Of a DNA stretch of 64,000 nt, positions 42,538 to 50,699 are shown in pieces (within the stretch, counting starts at the first letter, position 1; the number at the start of each line of letters is the position of its first letter). The stretch lies in the NCBI RefSeq assembly GCF_030407765.1, contig NZ_JASDCU010000003.1, positions 124,001 to 188,000 of the forward strand. Direction: 5' to 3'. Source of the DNA: Microbacterium sp. APC 3901 (GTDB taxonomy: Bacteria; Actinomycetota; Actinomycetes; Actinomycetales; Microbacteriaceae). The notes under the pieces are model-generated. The model searched no databases. It had not been told where the DNA came from and was given only the letters and a program-made list of their open reading frames with translations. The position numbers and the translations under genes were made by a program.

Positions 42538-43248
42538 TCAGCTTAGAGGGGGCTCGTCGCCGATGCGCCAGTCGACCGGGCTCGCACCGAGTTCTGCGAG
42601 CATCTCGTTCGCCCGCGAGAAAGGGCGGGAGCCGAAGAACCCCCGCCGGGCGGACAGCGGCGACGGATGCGCCGAGGCTATGACCGGCGTCTCTCCCAGC
42701 AGTGGCTGGAGGTGTGCGGCGTCTCTTCCCCAGAGGATCGCGACGAGCGGCCGGTCGCGGGCGACGAGAGCGCGGATCGCGAGCTCGGTGACCTGCTCCC
42801 ACCCCCAGCGGCGATGGGATCCCGCCTCGCCGGGGCGAACGGTCAGCACGCGGTTCAGCAGCATCACGCCCTGGTCGCTCCACGCGGTCAGGTCTCCGTG
42901 CGGCGCCGGGGGGATGCCGAGATCGCTCTCGAGCTCGGCGTAGATGTTGCCGAGACTGCGCGGCAGCGGGCGCACGTCCCGGTCGACCGCGAAGGACAGG
43001 CCGATCGGATGCCCCGGAGTCGGATAAGGGTCCTGCCCCGTGATGAGCACCTTCACTTCGGACATCGGGCGTTCGAACGCACGGAGCACATGCTCACCCG
43101 CGGGAAGGTAGCCCCGGCCTGCAGCCTGCTCCTCACGCAGCCGCTCACCGAGGGCGGAGATCGTCTGCTGCGCCGGAGCGAGCGCGTCAGCCCAGTCGAG
43201 GTCGATCAGCCCGTCGCCCGCGAGTTCGGCGAGAGTGCGCGCAGTCAT
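42538..43248 (-). CDS. ung: Uracil-DNA glycosylase
   Basis: Family 1 UDG removes uracil from DNA. The 236-residue protein has the catalytic water-activating loop [10 protein letters not shown] with Asp73, the [16 protein letters not shown] segment, VAILWG, and the minor-groove loop [18 protein letters not shown] near residue 205-222. It starts three bases after the SDR gene stop on the same strand. Cytosine deamination repair is particularly relevant at high G+C. Confidence 0.96.
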   Translation of the reverse strand: MTARTLAELAGDGLIDLDWADALAPAQQTISALGERLREEQAAGRGYLPAGEHVLRAFERPMSEVKVLITGQDPYPTPGHPIGLSFAVDRDVRPLPRSLGNIYAELESDLGIPPAPHGDLTAWSDQGVMLLNRVLTVRPGEAGSHRRWGWEQVTELAIRALVARDRPLVAILWGRDAAHLQPLLGETPVIASAHPSPLSARRGFFGSRPFSRANEMLAELGASPVDWRIGDEPPLS

Positions 43249-43251
43249 CGC

Positions 43252-44034
43252 TCAGTCGATCGCTCGCACGCGCAGCGGTCCGCGGGCGAGGAGGTGGTTC
43301 GCCGACTGGGCGACGGGCCGCATCGTGACGAGGTCGAGATTCACGTGCGCGGGGGCGTCCAGCGCGTAGGCGATCACGTCGGCGACGTCCTCGGCCCGCA
43401 GGGGCGCTTCGACGCCCGAGTACACGGCCTCTGCGGCGACGGCGTCTCCTCCGAGACGGTTGAGGGTGAACTCCTCGGTGTGCACCATGCCCGGAGCGAT
43501 CTCGGAGACGCGGATCGGCTCTCCGTTCAGCTCGAGGCGGAGGGCGTGCACCAGCATCGCCTGCGCGGCCTTCGCGGCGTTGTAACCGCCGCCGCCGGCA
43601 TAGGCGACCTGGGCAGCAGTGGAGGTCACGAAGACCGTGTCGGCGTGGCCGTCAGCTGCGGCGGCCCGGCGCAGCAGCGGCAGGAGCCCGGCGACGAGGC
43701 GCTGGCTCGAGAGCACATTCGCGTCATACATCCACTGCCAGTCGTCGACCGATGCGTTCTCGACGCGATCCGTGCCTCGTGCGCCGCCGGCGACCTGCAC
43801 GAGAGCGTGCACAGGTCCGGACGCCTCGAGCTCGGTGATGAGCGCGGCGACGGCATCCGGGTCCGTCAGATCGCACGCGATCGTCGAGGCACCCGTCTCC
43901 GCAGAGAGCGCCGCCAACCGGGACGCACGTCGTGCGACTCCGACCACTCCCCAGCCTCGCGCGCGCAGAGCGCGCACCGTGGCCTCTCCGATACCCGAAC
44001 TCGCACCCGTCACGACCGCACGCCTGTTGACCAT
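43252..44034 (-). CDS. Short-chain dehydrogenase/reductase
   Basis: The 260-residue SDR has the cofactor motif TGASSGIG near residue 9-16, CDLTDPDAV, NVLSSQRL, the catalytic Ser in VFVTSTAAQVAY and the YxxxK pair in GGGYNAAKAAQAM. Loss of Asp after VGVAR and the presence of Arg residues (ARRASRL) favours NADPH. The substrate is unknown. The ATG is immediately preceded by GGAGGA, too close to serve as a ribosome-binding site, with TACGGT six bases upstream; it is probably leaderless. ung follows three bases after its stop. Confidence 0.9.
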   Translation of the reverse strand: MVNRRAVVTGASSGIGEATVRALRARGWGVVGVARRASRLAALSAETGASTIACDLTDPDAVAALITELEASGPVHALVQVAGGARGTDRVENASVDDWQWMYDANVLSSQRLVAGLLPLLRRAAAADGHADTVFVTSTAAQVAYAGGGGYNAAKAAQAMLVHALRLELNGEPIRVSEIAPGMVHTEEFTLNRLGGDAVAAEAVYSGVEAPLRAEDVADVIAYALDAPAHVNLDLVTMRPVAQSANHLLARGPLRVRAID

Positions 44035-44060
44035 TCCTCCACCGTACGATGTTCCGGCGG

Positions 44061-45035
44061 CTATCTCGCGTCGTGCGCCGCCACGTCGCACTTTCCGGCC
44101 GGCCTCGCTGACGTCTCCTGCGACCTCGCTGACGTCCCCTGAGGCCTCGACTCGCTGGTGAGCACCACCGCGACGCCGATTCCGCACAGGACGAACCCTG
44201 CGACGGTGACGATGGTGATCGGCTCTCCCAGCAGGATGCTGCCGGCGGCTGAGGTCGCGGGGGCAATCAGGAAGAGGAGCGCCTGCAACGCAGTGATCCC
44301 CACTCGTCGCAGCAGCCACCAGTACAGGCCGTAGGCGGCGAGGGTCGGGAACACCGCGGTGAGCACGACGGCGAGCCAGAACGAGGCGGATGCAGGCGGG
44401 ATCAGGGTTCCCGTCACGGCCGCGATCACCAGGAGCAGCACCGCGGTCACGGTCACGTGGGTGGTCAGCGTCACGAGCACCCCTGTCTGCACCGCCGACC
44501 TCCGCTGCAGCAGGGTGCCGATGATGAGGCAGGTCATCGCGACGGCCGGCAGCAGATACGCCGCCGGAGGCGCCTCGGACGACCCGAACTGCGAACGCAC
44601 CACCAGGAGCACGCCGACCGCTCCGATCACGAGCCCGGCCCACTGGGCACCTCGCACTCGCAGACCGAGCACCGGGCCGACGAGCACAGCCACGACCAAT
44701 GGCTGCACCGCATCGATGAGAGCCACCGTCCCTGTCGCGATGCCCGCCGCGACGGCGCCGTAGACCGCGACGCAGTATCCGAACTGCGCGAAGAGCCCGA
44801 TCGTGGCCTGCGTGCGCAGATCGCGAGCGCTCAGCCCCGTCACCCCGCCCGTGAGCCGGAGGACGGCCAGGAGGACGACCGCCAGGGGCACGAAACGCCA
44901 CACGAGGAGCGTCAACGGTGACACGTCCACTGTGGCGTACGCCGGAATGATGAATCCCGAGCTCCAGGTCCCGATGAAGGCCACGGCGGCGGCGACGGTC
45001 ACCACCGAATGAAGTATACCGATCTGTTTACTCAT
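44061..45035 (-). CDS. EamA-family drug/metabolite transporter
   Basis: The 324-residue protein has ten predicted transmembrane helices in two EamA repeats (PLTLLVWRFVPLAVVLLAVL and the LIDAVQPLVVAVLVGPVLGLRVRGAQWAGLVIGAVGVLL turn of the first; ALLFLIAPATSAAGSILLGEPITIVTVAGFVLCGIGVAVVL of the second). A hydrophilic C-terminal tail with repeated TSARSQETSARP follows. It exports an unknown metabolite or drug. TATAGT lies exactly six bases before its ATG, inside a TetR-type operator shared with the divergent regulator gene 33 bases away. Confidence 0.88.
   Translation of the reverse strand: MSKQIGILHSVVTVAAAVAFIGTWSSGFIIPAYATVDVSPLTLLVWRFVPLAVVLLAVLRLTGGVTGLSARDLRTQATIGLFAQFGYCVAVYGAVAAGIATGTVALIDAVQPLVVAVLVGPVLGLRVRGAQWAGLVIGAVGVLLVVRSQFGSSEAPPAAYLLPAVAMTCLIIGTLLQRRSAVQTGVLVTLTTHVTVTAVLLLVIAAVTGTLIPPASASFWLAVVLTAVFPTLAAYGLYWWLLRRVGITALQALLFLIAPATSAAGSILLGEPITIVTVAGFVLCGIGVAVVLTSESRPQGTSARSQETSARPAGKCDVAAHDAR
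45015..45029. promoter_or_regulatory. Operator site 1 of the TetR/EamA pair
   Basis: TATACCGATCTGTTT lies within the first codons of the EamA gene and matches the reverse complement of site 2 (TATACCAGTCTGTAT) at 12 of 15 positions. Confidence 0.5.
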
Positions 45036-45044
45036 GCTCTGACT

Positions 45045-45059
45045 ATACAGACTGGTATA
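45045..45059. promoter_or_regulatory. Operator site 2 of the TetR/EamA pair
   Basis: ATACAGACTGGTATA contains the inverted repeat ATAC/GTAT. It overlaps both -10 boxes of the divergent genes: TATAGT of EamA (45042-45047, minus) and TATATT of tetR (45056-45061, plus). Confidence 0.65.
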
Positions 45060-45068
45060 TTCAATCGC

Positions 45069-45659
45069 ATGACGCAGTCCGTTCCCGAGCTCGCACCACT
45101 CACCCCCGGAGGGCGCCGCGTGCTCGACGCCGCGTCGAGGCTGTTCTACGAACGGGGCATCCACGCCGTCGGCGTCGACACGATCGCCGAGGCGGCCGGC
45201 GTCACGAAGAAGACCCTCTACGATCGCTTCGGCTCGAAGGAGGCGCTCGTCGTCTCCTATCTCCAGCACCGCGATGCCCGCTGGCGGGAGCATGTGGCCG
45301 CACATCTCTCCCGGGTGCCCGAACCCGGCCCTGATCGCGTGCTCGCGACCTTCGACGCGGCGATCTCCTGGTCCGACGAGAACAGCCCGAAGGGCTGCAG
45401 CGCGATCAACGCGCGCGCGGAGATCGGCGACGGCAACGACGACCACCCGGTGTTCCCCGAGGTCTCGCGTCAGAAGATCTGGCTGCTCGACGTGTTCGAG
45501 GAGCTCTGCGCCGAGGCGGGTGTCCCTGATCCCCGCGCGATGGCGCAGGCGATGATGCTGCTGTACGAGGGTGCGATCGTGACGGTCGGGATGGCGACGT
45601 TCGCCGAGCCGTTCGTGATCGCTCGCACATGGGCCGCGCGGCTGCTGGGTCAGGGCTGA
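45069..45659 (+). CDS. TetR-family transcriptional repressor
   Basis: The 196-residue regulator has an N-terminal DNA-binding domain with helix-turn-helix VGVDTIAEAAGVTKKTLYDRFGSKEALV near residue 33-60 and a ligand-binding C-terminus with the family segment CSAINARAEIGDGNDDHPVF. ATG 45069 has TATATT seven bases before it; the mRNA is probably leaderless. It is divergent from the EamA exporter gene with 33 bases between start codons, and repeated operator-like sites there suggest it represses both genes until it binds the exported compound. Confidence 0.92.
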   Translation: MTQSVPELAPLTPGGRRVLDAASRLFYERGIHAVGVDTIAEAAGVTKKTLYDRFGSKEALVVSYLQHRDARWREHVAAHLSRVPEPGPDRVLATFDAAISWSDENSPKGCSAINARAEIGDGNDDHPVFPEVSRQKIWLLDVFEELCAEAGVPDPRAMAQAMMLLYEGAIVTVGMATFAEPFVIARTWAARLLGQG

Positions 45660-45722
45660 TCTCCCCGATGCTCAACCCGCGGATTCGGTCCGGGTTCATT
45701 ACGTCACATTTCCGACCCGCTG

Positions 45723-45749
45723 TTGACAACCGCAGATGTTCCGTACTGT
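45723..45749 (+). promoter_or_regulatory. Probable metY promoter
   Basis: A consensus -35 TTGACA (45723-45728) and TACTGT -10 (45744-45749) are 15 bases apart, slightly short. The -35 lies in the 9-base palindrome GTTGACAAC. The transcript would have a leader of about 45 bases; no SAM riboswitch is recognisable in it. Confidence 0.5.
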
Positions 45750-45801
45750 CGCTTCAACGACATCAGTCGAATCGACCGTCCAACAGTTCCAGGGGGAACA
45801 C

Positions 45802-47124
45802 ATGTCCGCACCCGAGACCTGGCGTTTCGAAACCAAGCAGATCCACTCCGGCGCTGCTCCCGACCCGGTGACCAAGGCCCGCGCAACGCCGATCTACCAG
45901 ACCACGTCCTACGTGTTCGACAGCGCCGACCACGCGGCGAACCTGTTCGCCCTGGCCGAGTTCGGCAACATCTACACCCGCATCCAGAACCCGACCCAGG
46001 ACGTCCTGGAGCAGCGCCTCGCGGCGCTCGAAGGGGGCACCGGCGCCCTCGTCCTCGCCAGCGGTCAGGCCGCATCGACGTTCGCGGTGCTCAACATCGC
46101 CGAGGCCGGCGACCACATCGTGTCGTCGAGCTCGATCTACGGCGGCACTTACAACCTGTTCAAGTACACGCTCGCGAAGCTCGGCATCGAGGTCACCTTC
46201 GTCGAGAACCAGGACGACCCCGAGGAATGGCGCCGCGCCATCCGCCCGAACACCAAGCTGTTCTTCGCGGAGACCATCGGCAACCCGCAGATCAACATCC
46301 TCGACATCCGCACCGTCGCAGACGTGGCACACGAGGGCGGCGTGCCGCTCATCGTGGACAACACGATCGCCACCCCGTATCTGATCCGCCCGTTCGAGCA
46401 CGGCGCCGACATCGTCGTGCACTCCGTCACCAAGTTCCTCGGCGGCCACGGCACCACCATCGGCGGCGCGATCATCGACGGCGGCACCTTCGAGTGGTCG
46501 AAGAACGTGGAGAAGTTCCCCGGACTCACCGAGCCCGACCCCTCGTACCACGGCGCCAGCTACACCGCGGCGGTCGGCGACCCGCTCGCCTACATCATCA
46601 AGGCCCGCGTGCAGTTGCTCCGCGACCTCGGCTCGGCCATCGCACCGCAAAGCGCGTGGAACCTCATCCAGGGCATCGAGACCCTCTCGCTGCGCATCGA
46701 GCGTCACGTGCAGAATGCACAGGAGATCGCCGAGTGGCTGGACGGCCGGGACGACGTCGCGTCGGTCAACTACTCGGGCCTGCCCTCCTCCCCCTGGTAC
46801 GCCAAGGCGAACGAGTACGCCCCGAAGGGCGTCGGCGCGGTGCTGTCGTTCGAGCTCAAGGGCGGCGTCGAGGCCGGTCGCGAGTTCGTGAACAGCCTGT
46901 CGCTCTTCAGCCACCTCGCGAACATCGGCGACGTGCGCTCGCTCGTGATCCACCCGGCATCGACCACGCACGCACAGCTCACGCCCGAGCAGCAGCTCAC
47001 TGCCGGCGTCACCCCCGGCCTCGTGCGCCTGTCGGTCGGCATCGAGAACATCGACGACCTCAAGGCCGACCTCGACGAGGCACTCGCCGCAGCGCGCCGC
47101 GTGTCGGAGGCCGCCCGAGCCTGA
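45802..47124 (+). CDS. metY: O-acetylhomoserine sulfhydrylase MetY
   Basis: This PLP enzyme makes homocysteine from O-acetylhomoserine and sulfide (bifunctional O-acetylserine use is possible). The 440-residue protein shows the Cys/Met-metabolism family pattern: GNIYTRIQNPTQDVLEQRLAALEGG near residue 54-78, DNTIATPYLIRPFEHGAD near 190-207, and the PLP lysine in VVHSVTKFLGGHGTTIGG near 208-225. The long C-terminal region with LVIHPASTTHAQL is as in OAH sulfhydrylases of about 430-440 residues. AGGGGGAA lies four bases before the ATG at 45802; a frame upstream to 45736 overlaps the promoter. metX, which makes its substrate, follows. Confidence 0.95.
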   Translation: MSAPETWRFETKQIHSGAAPDPVTKARATPIYQTTSYVFDSADHAANLFALAEFGNIYTRIQNPTQDVLEQRLAALEGGTGALVLASGQAASTFAVLNIAEAGDHIVSSSSIYGGTYNLFKYTLAKLGIEVTFVENQDDPEEWRRAIRPNTKLFFAETIGNPQINILDIRTVADVAHEGGVPLIVDNTIATPYLIRPFEHGADIVVHSVTKFLGGHGTTIGGAIIDGGTFEWSKNVEKFPGLTEPDPSYHGASYTAAVGDPLAYIIKARVQLLRDLGSAIAPQSAWNLIQGIETLSLRIERHVQNAQEIAEWLDGRDDVASVNYSGLPSSPWYAKANEYAPKGVGAVLSFELKGGVEAGREFVNSLSLFSHLANIGDVRSLVIHPASTTHAQLTPEQQLTAGVTPGLVRLSVGIENIDDLKADLDEALAAARRVSEAARA

Positions 47125-47140
47125 GCGATCCATCGGACAC

Positions 47141-47178
47141 GAACAGGTGCCTTGAGCTTCGGCTCGGGGCACCTGTTC
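47141..47178 (+). terminator. UUCG-capped hairpin between metY and metX
   Basis: GAACAGGTGCC pairs with GGCACCTGTTC, then two U-G wobbles and GAGC-TTCG-GCTC complete a 17-bp stem capped by the ultra-stable UUCG tetraloop, 16 bases after the metY stop. No U-run follows, so it may be a partial terminator or a processing/attenuation site between the two genes. Confidence 0.65.
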
Positions 47179-47290
47179 GTATCGGGGCGCGTACCACCGG
47201 TGCACAGACGGCTCGGCGGCTGATCCGCCTGCGCCGCACCGGGTCCGTAACGTGCGTCCGACGGGTCGCGTGCCAGGCGAGAATGGGAGC

Positions 47291-48499
47291 ATGGACTGGC
47301 AGACGACCTCTGAAGACACGGTGCCCTCGGCGCCCGTGACGGAGGCCGACGTGCGTCTGCTCCGCGCACGACCGCCCGCGACCGGCGCCTGGCGCGACGG
47401 AGATCCGGCCGGCGGACGCAGGTTCGCCTCGTTCGGTTCCTTCCCCACCGAGAGCGGCACAGAGCTCCCCGGCATCCGTCTCGCATTCGAGACATGGGGC
47501 GAGTTGAACGACGCCCGCGACAATGCGATCCTCGTGCTCCACGCGCTCACCGGCGACAGCCACGTCCGGGGTGACGCCGGAGCGGGGCATCCGACCGCGG
47601 GCTGGTGGGAGGACGTCACAGGGCCCGGAGCGCCGCTCGACACCGACCGCTGGTTCGTGATCGCTCCGAACATGCTCGGAGGGTGCCAGGGCTCCACAGG
47701 CCCTGCCAGCATCGCGCCCTCCGGATACGAATGGGCATCTCGCTTCCCCTACCTGACCATCCGCGACCAGGTGGCGGCACAGGTCCGCCTCGCCGATTCC
47801 CTCGGGATCGACACCTGGGCAGCCGTGATCGGCGGGTCCATGGGCGGGATGCACGCGCTCGAATGGGCCGTCACGCACCCTGAGCGCGTCGCCCGCCTCG
47901 CGGTGCTCTCTTCGCCGCCGGTCACGACGGCCGATCAGATCGCCCTGAACACCGTGCAGATCGAGACCATCCGTATGGACCCCCGGTTCCAGGGTGGCGG
48001 GTACTACGACCTGGCCGACGGCGACGGCCCGCACCGCGGCCTCGCCCTCGCCCGACGCATGGCGCTGCTGAACTACCGCAGCCCGATCGAGCTCAATCAG
48101 CGGTTCCAACGTTCGTGGCAGTCCGGAGTGTCGCCTCTGGGTCATGGTGGACGCTTCGCGGTCGAGTCCTACCTCGACTTCCACGGCAACAAGTTCACCC
48201 GCCGTTTCGACGCGAACAGCTACATCACCCTCGTCGAGGCCATGAACTCCCATGACGTCGGCCGCGACCGCGGTGGCGTCGAAGAGGCGCTGCGCGCCGT
48301 GACCGCCACGACGCTCGTGCTGGGGATCGACAGCGACAGGCTCTTCCCGGTCGACGGCCAGCATCGCATCGCCCGGAGCATCCCGAACACCCTCGACGGC
48401 ACTGACGCGGTCGTGCTGACCAGCGACTTCGGTCACGATGGATTCCTCATCGAGACAGAGGCGGTCGGCCGCAACCTCCGGCGGCTGCTCGCGAGCTAG
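47291..48499 (+). CDS. metX: Homoserine O-acetyltransferase MetX
   Basis: MetX acetylates homoserine with acetyl-CoA, the entry to methionine synthesis. The 402-residue alpha/beta-hydrolase-fold protein has LVLHALTGDSHVRG, NMLGGCQGSTGPAS, the nucleophile Ser in VIGGSMGGMHALEWAV near residue 184-199, FLDFHGNKF-like sequence and a C-terminal catalytic His in SDFGHDGFLIE. GGGAG is three to five bases before the ATG at 47291. It is 166 bases after metY with a hairpin between, so it probably has partly independent expression. Its last four bases overlap the convergent NUDIX gene. Confidence 0.95.
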   Translation: MDWQTTSEDTVPSAPVTEADVRLLRARPPATGAWRDGDPAGGRRFASFGSFPTESGTELPGIRLAFETWGELNDARDNAILVLHALTGDSHVRGDAGAGHPTAGWWEDVTGPGAPLDTDRWFVIAPNMLGGCQGSTGPASIAPSGYEWASRFPYLTIRDQVAAQVRLADSLGIDTWAAVIGGSMGGMHALEWAVTHPERVARLAVLSSPPVTTADQIALNTVQIETIRMDPRFQGGGYYDLADGDGPHRGLALARRMALLNYRSPIELNQRFQRSWQSGVSPLGHGGRFAVESYLDFHGNKFTRRFDANSYITLVEAMNSHDVGRDRGGVEEALRAVTATTLVLGIDSDRLFPVDGQHRIARSIPNTLDGTDAVVLTSDFGHDGFLIETEAVGRNLRRLLAS

Positions 48500-49104
48500 C
48501 TCTCGTCGATCGTCCAGGGGAGCGCACCCGTGCGCAGCCGTACGCCATCCCATTCGAAGTCCCTGCCCTGCGGCGATTCGACCACACGGGTGGAGAAGTG
48601 CCGCGCCACTCCGGCGGAGGCGAGAGCGGCATCGACAGAGGCGAAGCGACTCAGCTGGTGCAGTGTGACCCAGGTCGGCGGGAAGAGCGTCCACTCGCCC
48701 GCAGCGTGCCTCGCGAGGGCCTCTGCCGGTCTCAGCCACATCGCGTCGACGACCTCGTCGACCGAGAACCGGGCTTCGCCTTCGGGCGCTGAGGCGAGGA
48801 AGAACCAGGTTCGAATACGGACGGGCACCTCGATCGGGGGCTGCCAGCGCGACAGCAGCACGGGATCACTGATGATCAGACCGACCTCCTCCGCCGTCTC
48901 GCGAACCGCCGCGCGGCGCGCATCGTCGCTCTCGTCCGCCCCCTCCCGGCGGTCGGAGGGCTCCACCTTGCCCCCGGGGAACACCCAGGCCCCCGCGAAC
49001 GAGCCGCGATCCGGTCGACGCATCAGCAGCACGGCGAACCCCTCGGCCGTGGGGCGCAGCAGTACGGCAGTCCCGGCGACGGCCAGCTCGTCGATGTCGG
49101 TCAC
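48496..49104 (-). CDS. NUDIX hydrolase
   Basis: The 202-residue protein has a Nudix domain with box GGKVEPSDRREGADESDD...RETAEEVGL near residue 44-76. It carries a roughly 10-residue insertion between the first Glu and the REUXEE core, as in the CoA-pyrophosphatase/NUDT19-like groups, followed by a C-terminal helical region. Substrate not assignable. The start is a GTG with TAGAGT exactly six bases upstream (leaderless type). It converges on metX, overlapping by four bases. Confidence 0.88.
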   Translation of the reverse strand: MTDIDELAVAGTAVLLRPTAEGFAVLLMRRPDRGSFAGAWVFPGGKVEPSDRREGADESDDARRAAVRETAEEVGLIISDPVLLSRWQPPIEVPVRIRTWFFLASAPEGEARFSVDEVVDAMWLRPAEALARHAAGEWTLFPPTWVTLHQLSRFASVDAALASAGVARHFSTRVVESPQGRDFEWDGVRLRTGALPWTIDES

Positions 49105-49132
49105 AGCCCCACTCTAGGAGGCGGACCATCGC

Positions 49133-50353
49133 TCACACCGCAGCGAGTACCGGTCTGCGCGCTTCCGAGCGATAGGACAGCAGAGCGATCACGAGGCCCG
49201 CGACCGCGAGCGCCGCGCCTGTCCATGACGGCGCGACGAAGCCCCATCCGGCGGCGATCACCACCCCGCCGAGGAATGCTCCGAGGCTGTTTCCGATGTT
49301 GAGCGCAGAGTGGTTCATCGCTGCGGCGATCGACTGGTTGTCTCCGGCGACATCCATCAGCCGGGTCTGGATCGTCGGGCTGAGCACCGAAGACACGAAG
49401 CCGACCACGAAGACGAGCAGCGCAAGCGTGACGATCCAGAATGCGAGCACGGCGAGGAGGGCGAACACCACGGCCATCGCCGCGAGTCCGAAGAGCAGGG
49501 TGCGTCGCAGATCGATGTCGGCGAGATGTCCGCCGACGAGGTTGCCCGCTGTCATCCCCAGCCCCATGAGCACGAGCACTATCGGCACAGCCCACTCGGG
49601 AGAGCCCGCCACCTCGGTGACCAGTGGCGCTATGTAGCTGTAGACCGCGAAGAAGCCACCGAACCCGATCGCTCCGATGCCCAGGGTGAACCAGACCTGG
49701 GGAATGCGGAAGACACCGAGCTCCTCGCGCATGGTGCGCCCGGGCGAGCCGGGGTGCTTCGGCACGAAGAACGCGATGCATACGGTCGCCAGGGCGAAGA
49801 CGAGAGTCACGACCGCGAAGGCCGCCCGCCATCCCCAGAGCTGGCCGAGGAAGGTGCCCAGCGGCACCCCGACCACGTTCGCCACCGTGAGCCCGGTGAG
49901 GATGAAGGCGACGCCTTTGGCTCGGTTGCCGGGCCCCATGACCTCCGCCGCGACCAGAGCGCCGATGCCGAAGTAGGCGCCGTGCGGCAGACCGGCGAGG
50001 AACCTCGATGCCCCCACGAGTTCGAACGTCGGCAGGAACACCGTGAGCGCATTGAACACGGTCAACGCCAGCGCCAGTCCGATCATGACCCGGTGCCGAG
50101 GGTAACGGGCGACGAAGCCGGCGATCGTCGGAGCACCGACGACCACGCCGAGCGCGTAGAGAGAGATCAGCCATCCAGCCTGGCTCAGCGCGTCTTCAGG
50201 GCTGCTGGCCCACAGCGTGGGCAGCAGCTCGTCGGCGATGTTGGGCAGCAGGCCCATCACGACGAACTCGGTCATGCCGATGCCGAAACTGCCGATGGCG
50301 AGGGAGAGGAGCGCCCACTTCGCCGCACCCCTCGATTCAGTCGAGGGATTCAC
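49133..50353 (-). CDS. DHA1-family MFS transporter (AraJ/sugar-efflux type)
   Basis: The 406-residue protein has 12 predicted transmembrane helices with the AraJ/SotB-like N-terminal FGIGMTEFVVMGLLPNIADEL and the motif C region LTVANVVGVPLGTFLGQLWGWRAAF. It is a proton-driven exporter of unknown substrate. It starts at a GTG with TAGAAT six bases upstream; the TAG of this -10 is the stop codon of the preceding thiamine-binding gene, so the two genes are packed end to end but probably separately transcribed. Confidence 0.88.
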   Translation of the reverse strand: MNPSTESRGAAKWALLSLAIGSFGIGMTEFVVMGLLPNIADELLPTLWASSPEDALSQAGWLISLYALGVVVGAPTIAGFVARYPRHRVMIGLALALTVFNALTVFLPTFELVGASRFLAGLPHGAYFGIGALVAAEVMGPGNRAKGVAFILTGLTVANVVGVPLGTFLGQLWGWRAAFAVVTLVFALATVCIAFFVPKHPGSPGRTMREELGVFRIPQVWFTLGIGAIGFGGFFAVYSYIAPLVTEVAGSPEWAVPIVLVLMGLGMTAGNLVGGHLADIDLRRTLLFGLAAMAVVFALLAVLAFWIVTLALLVFVVGFVSSVLSPTIQTRLMDVAGDNQSIAAAMNHSALNIGNSLGAFLGGVVIAAGWGFVAPSWTGAALAVAGLVIALLSYRSEARRPVLAAV

Positions 50354-50362
50354 CCATCGATT

Positions 50363-50695
50363 CTACGGGGTGTCCACGTCGTCGATCGCCGCCTCGAGCC
50401 GCTCGATCTTCGCGTCGAGCTCACCCGTGTAGCCGGGGCGGATGTCGGCCTTGAGCACGAGCGAGACCCGCGACCCGAAGGGCATCACGGCTTCGGTGGC
50501 GCGTTTGACGACATCCATCACCGAGTCCCAGTCCGGCCCCTCGATCTCGGTGAACATGCTGGTCGTGCGGTGCGGCAGGCCCGACTCTCGTACGACGCGG
50601 ACTGCGGCGGCGACCGCATCATGGACCGAAGCATCGGAGCGTTCGGCTCCGTCGGAGGGGACGCCGCTCGGTGCGACGGAGAAGGCGATCAGCAT
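50363..50695 (-). CDS. MTH1187-family thiamine-binding protein
   Basis: The 110-residue ferredoxin-like-fold protein has the family features MLIAFSVAPSG, VVRESGLPHRTTSMFTEIEGPDWDSVMDVV and RVSLVLKADIRPGY. The family (formerly DUF77) binds thiamine or hydroxymethylpyrimidine compounds and often accompanies thiamine transport; no thiamine gene is nearby here. GGGAG precedes the ATG. It follows the GT87 gene by four bases and precedes the MFS gene by nine. Confidence 0.85.
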   Translation of the reverse strand: MLIAFSVAPSGVPSDGAERSDASVHDAVAAAVRVVRESGLPHRTTSMFTEIEGPDWDSVMDVVKRATEAVMPFGSRVSLVLKADIRPGYTGELDAKIERLEAAIDDVDTP

Positions 50696-50699
50696 GGGT

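Noticed and set aside
45750..45801. SAM riboswitch in front of metY.
   Set aside because: The leader is too short (about 45 bases) and shows no SAM-I, SAM-II or SAM-IV conserved core.
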